Shown: positions 61,468 to 64,000 of the stretch, piece by piece | Layout: every line of letters starts with the position of its first letter | How positions within the stretch are numbered: position 1 is the stretch's first letter | NCBI GenBank assembly: GCA_025934775.1 | Contig: JAICWO010000001.1 | Coordinates: 363,544 to 427,543, forward strand | Direction: 5' to 3' | Origin: Gemmatimonadaceae bacterium | GTDB lineage: Bacteria > Gemmatimonadota > Gemmatimonadetes > Gemmatimonadales > Gemmatimonadaceae | DNA: 64,000 nt | Translations under genes and position numbers: made by a program | Notes under the pieces: model-generated | What the model saw: the letters and a program-made list of their open reading frames with translations, nothing else | What the model was told of the DNA's origin: nothing | Databases searched by the model: none

Positions 61468-62400
61468 TCAGTACACCCCCAAATCCCTCCCCGCCACCAC
61501 CGCTCCGTTGTACCCCGCCTTCACCTCCCGCACCAACCCCGCATCGTCGTCCCCCCAGTACAACTGATGGTACAGCACCAGCAGTTTCGGCCGCGCACGC
61601 GTCGCGATCGCGGCGAGCTCCGTGCTGGACGTGTGGTACGCCGCGTGGTAGCGCTGCCACTCGGGTGAGCGCTTCGTGAACTGCGTCGCCGAGTAGACCT
61701 CGTGCAGGAGCAGGTCGCACCCGTCGCACGCGTTCACGACCGCGTCGGTCGGACGCGTGTCGCCGGAGAGCACGATCTTGCGATCGCGGGATTGGAAGAT
61801 GTAGCCGTAGGCGTGCGGCCATTTGCCGTGCGCGACCGCGAACGCGGTGACGGTCACGTTGCTGTCGCGGTACACCACGCCCGGCTGCTCGTCGCGCGCG
61901 ATGGCGCGCCAGCCGGTCTTGTTCGACGGCTCGCCGCCGTGAAGCCGGATGTCGACATCCTCCGAGTATGCCTGCTCGATGAGATCGACCATGCGCGTCG
62001 TGCCTGGCGGACCGTAGATCTCGATCGGTGCCGTGCGATCGAGCACCCACGGTGAGAAGATGAGATCCGGCAGCGCGACGGTGTGATCGCTGTGCAGGTG
62101 CGTGAGGAAGAGCTTCGACAGGTGCGGCGGCGTGAGCTCCGGGATCGAGTCGGTCCGCGCGGCGAGCGCGGCGCGCCGCACGACGCCGGCGCCCGCGTCG
62201 ATGATCAACGTCTCGCCATTCACGATCACCGCGACCGCGGGGCCGGAGCGATCGGGGTCGGCGTTCGGGGTGCCGGTCCCGAGCATGACGACGCGCATGC
62301 CGGGCGCGACGGGTCTCGTCGCCCGCGGGTGCGAGCGATGCGGCGCGGCGAGGAGTAGTACGGGCGCGCTGAGCGCCGCGATGATTCGCTGAGATGTCAT
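61468..62400 (-). CDS. Secreted metallo-beta-lactamase-fold hydrolase, RNase Z/AHL-lactonase-like
   Basis: A 310-residue protein from ATG 62400 (MTSQRIIAALSAPVLLLAAP), with a signal peptide; the longer upstream frame is not supported. Zinc ligands are in FLTHLHSDHTVALPDLIF (His101, His103, Asp105, His106), then AVAHGKWPHAYGYIF, VLSGDTRP and LVLYHQLYWGDDD. The overall layout, GTGTPNADPDRSGPAVAVIV then HLHSDH, resembles the RNase Z/arylsulfatase-like branch, but the signal peptide argues against tRNA processing. Substrate unknown. Confidence 0.88.
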   Translation of the reverse strand: MTSQRIIAALSAPVLLLAAPHRSHPRATRPVAPGMRVVMLGTGTPNADPDRSGPAVAVIVNGETLIIDAGAGVVRRAALAARTDSIPELTPPHLSKLFLTHLHSDHTVALPDLIFSPWVLDRTAPIEIYGPPGTTRMVDLIEQAYSEDVDIRLHGGEPSNKTGWRAIARDEQPGVVYRDSNVTVTAFAVAHGKWPHAYGYIFQSRDRKIVLSGDTRPTDAVVNACDGCDLLLHEVYSATQFTKRSPEWQRYHAAYHTSSTELAAIATRARPKLLVLYHQLYWGDDDAGLVREVKAGYNGAVVAGRDLGVY

Positions 62401-62491
62401 TGGAGTTCGGTGATGCCGCGCGCAATATGGCCAATTGCCGGGTAGGCCGCATCGCATGAGCCCGTCGCGCCATCGATTCTTTACGCCGCGC

Positions 62492-62508
62492 GAGCAAGCG
62501 ACTTGCTC
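62492..62508. other. 7-bp hairpin in the gap before the secreted basic protein gene
   Basis: GAGCAAG-CGA-CTTGCTC, followed on the plus strand by TTTA. No plus-strand gene ends just before it, so its role is unclear; it lies about 90 bases upstream of the minus-strand start at 62400. Confidence 0.3.
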
Positions 62509-62611
62509 TTTATGGCCGCGATGCGTGGCTCCAAGCGAGCCCGTGCCGTATGAGTGGCCCTGCGGCACGCACGAGCACCGGCCACGGAAGTGAGAGGGAG
62601 GCTCTCGATTC

Positions 62612-63001
62612 ATGAAGCTTTATCATCTGCTTGCGGTCGGCGCGCTGAGCGCGATGCTCGCGGTCCCCGCCCACGCGCAGTCGGTGAAGAAGGTTGGCGC
62701 CGACGTGCACCATACGCTGAAAAAGGCGGGCAACGACGTGAAGGCCGCCGCGAAGGACGCCGGCGCCGCCGCGCACCACACGCTCAAGAAGGCCGGGAAC
62801 GCGACGAAGGACGAAGCCGGTGAAGTGACAGGCGTTCACAAAGTCGGCGGCACGGTCGGCAAGACCGCACGCGACGTGAGCCACGCCGGCAAAAAGACGG
62901 CGCGGAGCGCCAGGCACAGCCTGAAGAAGACGAAGGCGGCCGCGCACGATTCGCTCACCAAGGCGGGCAAGTCGGCGAAAGCGGAAGTCAAGAAGCCGTA
63001 G
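62612..63001 (+). CDS. Secreted Lys/Ala-rich, histone H1-like repeat protein
   Basis: A 129-residue protein from ATG 62612 with a signal peptide (LLAVGALSAMLAVPAHAQ). The mature part is almost all Lys, Ala, Gly, His, Thr and Val in degenerate repeats: VHHTLKKAGNDVKAAAKDAG, AAHHTLKKAGNATKDEAGE, SARHSLKKTKAAAHDSLTKA. This composition resembles histone H1-like tails but the signal peptide places it outside the cytoplasm. Function unknown; binding to DNA or anionic polymers outside the membrane is a guess. A strong hairpin follows. Confidence 0.7.
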   Translation: MKLYHLLAVGALSAMLAVPAHAQSVKKVGADVHHTLKKAGNDVKAAAKDAGAAAHHTLKKAGNATKDEAGEVTGVHKVGGTVGKTARDVSHAGKKTARSARHSLKKTKAAAHDSLTKAGKSAKAEVKKP

Positions 63002-63021
63002 CCGCGTCGCTCGGATCGAAA

Positions 63022-63064
63022 GACGCTCGGCGAGATTCAGAACTTCTGAATCCCGCCGGGCGTC
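63022..63064. terminator. Long bidirectional hairpin between convergent genes
   Basis: GACGC-CGGCG-GATTCAGA (63022-63040 with single mismatches) pairs with TCTGAATC-CGCCG-GCGTC (63045-63064) around a 4-base loop: an interrupted stem of 18 base pairs plus one G-T pair. It lies between the stops of the basic-protein and VTT-domain genes. Confidence 0.65.
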
Positions 63065-63065
63065 G

Positions 63066-63761
63066 TCACGTCCGGAGCTTTCGTACGATCAGCGGCACGA
63101 ACGAGAGGAGCACGAGCGCGGCCGCCACGCCGAAGCCGATCCACACCGGCCGCTTGTCGCTGCCGCGCAGCCCCGACATGATCTCGTGCCCCACGAACAC
63201 GGCGGCGATGGTCCCCGGAATCACGCCGATTGCGGTGCCGGCGATGAACGGCGCGAACGCCATGTCGCTCACCGCCGCGGTGTAGTTGAACACGCCGAAC
63301 GGCACGATGGGCATCAGTTGCATGCGGATCGTTGCCAGGAACGGATTCTCCATGTGCACGGCCTTTAGCTTTTCGTCATAACGGCCGAGCAGGCGCTTCG
63401 CCGGTCCTTTCCACACACCGCGCGCGAGCCAGTACCCCGCCGTGCCGCCGATCAGCGACGCGATCCAGACGAACAGCGAACCCTTCCCGAGCTGGAAGAG
63501 CGCACCGCCGATGTACGCGAGCGGCGCCACCGGCATCGCCATCGCGGCGCATGCGGCGTACACCGCGACGTACATCGGCCCCAGCCACGGCGTACCCGAC
63601 ACCTGGTCCGCCGTGCGCGAGATCCTGCGCGGATTGCCGAGCGCGAAGTAGCCGAGCTTCCACGCCGCGATCAGCAGTCCGGCGATGAGCAAAATTGGTA
63701 TGGCGAGCCGCAGCCAGTCGGAGGGCCGCGGCCTCTCGCGTGTGTTCTCACCTCGAGGCAT
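63066..63761 (-). CDS. TVP38/TMEM64 (VTT domain) membrane protein
   Basis: A 231-residue protein with about five hydrophobic segments. The VTT/SNARE-associated core reads VAVYAACAAMAMPVAPLAYI, GGALFQLGKGSLFVWIASLI, GGTAGYWLARGVWKG, FLATIRMQLMPIVPFGVFNY and FIAGTAIGVIPGTIAAVFVG. DedA/VTT proteins are linked to lipid scrambling or flipping; the specific role here is unknown. Start ATG 63761 after a GAGG-rich stretch. Confidence 0.88.
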   Translation of the reverse strand: MPRGENTRERPRPSDWLRLAIPILLIAGLLIAAWKLGYFALGNPRRISRTADQVSGTPWLGPMYVAVYAACAAMAMPVAPLAYIGGALFQLGKGSLFVWIASLIGGTAGYWLARGVWKGPAKRLLGRYDEKLKAVHMENPFLATIRMQLMPIVPFGVFNYTAAVSDMAFAPFIAGTAIGVIPGTIAAVFVGHEIMSGLRGSDKRPVWIGFGVAAALVLLSFVPLIVRKLRT

Positions 63762-63859
63762 GCTCGAGCGGAAGGCAAAGCCCAGGCCGACGCGCAGCCG
63801 CGCGGCGCACGGGGCCCGCGCACGAAACGCCGGCGGTTAGCTTTCCGTAGGGAGATCCG

Positions 63860-64000
63860 ATGTTCGCGACCTGCATTTTCTGCAACAAGGGGCTGGGCCG
63901 GAACGAGACGTTCGAGACGTTTCCGGTGGGGAAGCGCCTGGCGTTCGATGCGGCGCACGGGCGGCTCTGGGTCGTGTGCCCGCACTGCGAGCGGTGGAAC
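63860..64000 (+). CDS. Zinc-ribbon protein (C-terminus cut by window edge)
   Basis: From ATG 63860, with GGGAG seven bases before it, an open frame of 47 codons runs to the window edge. It begins MFATCIFCNKGLGRNETFET and shows two CxxC pairs (CIFC and CPHC) about 35 residues apart, as in a treble-clef or zinc-ribbon domain. The rest of the protein is outside the window. Confidence 0.7.
   Translation, partial: MFATCIFCNKGLGRNETFETFPVGKRLAFDAAHGRLWVVCPHCERWN

Noticed and set aside
2798..63366. Recurrent TTTAGA/TCTAAA hexamers standing out in GC-rich genes
   Set aside because: I counted about seven on both strands; a rough expectation from base composition is about five, so there is no enrichment.

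Overview
The window is a chromosomal stretch from a GC-rich (roughly two-thirds GC, by eye) bacterium with an outer membrane. A type II secretion operon, TTG/GTG starts, a VPS10-like BNR-repeat exoprotein, an ADOP/MacB-type permease paired with a PadR regulator, an RHS/NHL exoprotein and many small secreted proteins of unknown role together suggest the phylum Gemmatimonadota. That assignment is an inference from gene content; no rRNA is present. I saw no tRNA, rRNA, CRISPR array, integrase or insertion sequence.

Layout. 1-7490 (minus strand): an acidic-repeat protein cut by the window edge, an unknown 233-residue protein, a secreted CocE-type esterase, a PLP-dependent decarboxylase and a membrane protein with a spermidine-synthase-like domain. 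7568-9364: a very-long-chain-type acyl-CoA dehydrogenase. 9689-18850: a 2558-residue Ig/NHL/RHS protein whose stop overlaps a small membrane protein, then a frameshifted paralogue of that membrane protein and a small secreted protein. 18916-27885: a compact type II secretion operon in the order F-H-I-J-K-L-M-C-D-E, with no gene for the major pseudopilin GspG. 27914-31607: methylmalonate-semialdehyde dehydrogenase, an M19 dipeptidase, a repeat-rich gap and a YbjQ-like protein. 31760-42511: Tex, a plastocyanin-like lipoprotein, a hemY-hemE-hemH cluster, a DinB protein, a TraB/GumN protein and a DUF969-DUF979-DUF2891 cluster (probably 5-oxoproline uptake). 42707-45634 (minus): SCO1, a DUF2231-like membrane protein, a DgcN-like DUF1611 protein and a small secreted protein. 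45778-52199: an M20 peptidase followed by many small accessory genes and an orphan WtpA-like binding protein. 52341-64000: YceH, the BNR exoprotein, a zinc ribbon protein, PadR-ADOP, an S51 peptidase fused to a degenerate beta-lactamase-like domain, a metallo-beta-lactamase-fold protein, a secreted Lys/Ala-rich protein, a VTT-domain protein and a cut zinc-ribbon protein.

How genes may work together. The secretion operon assembles a trans-envelope secretion machine; the RHS protein upstream on the same strand is a plausible passenger, and its overlapping membrane-protein partner looks like an immunity protein. hemYEH covers late haem synthesis, and the plastocyanin and SCO1 genes fit copper-dependent respiration. 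PadR probably controls the adjacent ADOP permease through a palindrome at its own start.

Non-coding structure is notable: three low-complexity purine/pyrimidine inverted repeats between genes (34714, 41399, 61293), and copies of a GTCATCCCGAGCG-type palindromic repeat at 30751, 31122 and 42603, two of them forming a long inverted pair around an AT-rich tract.
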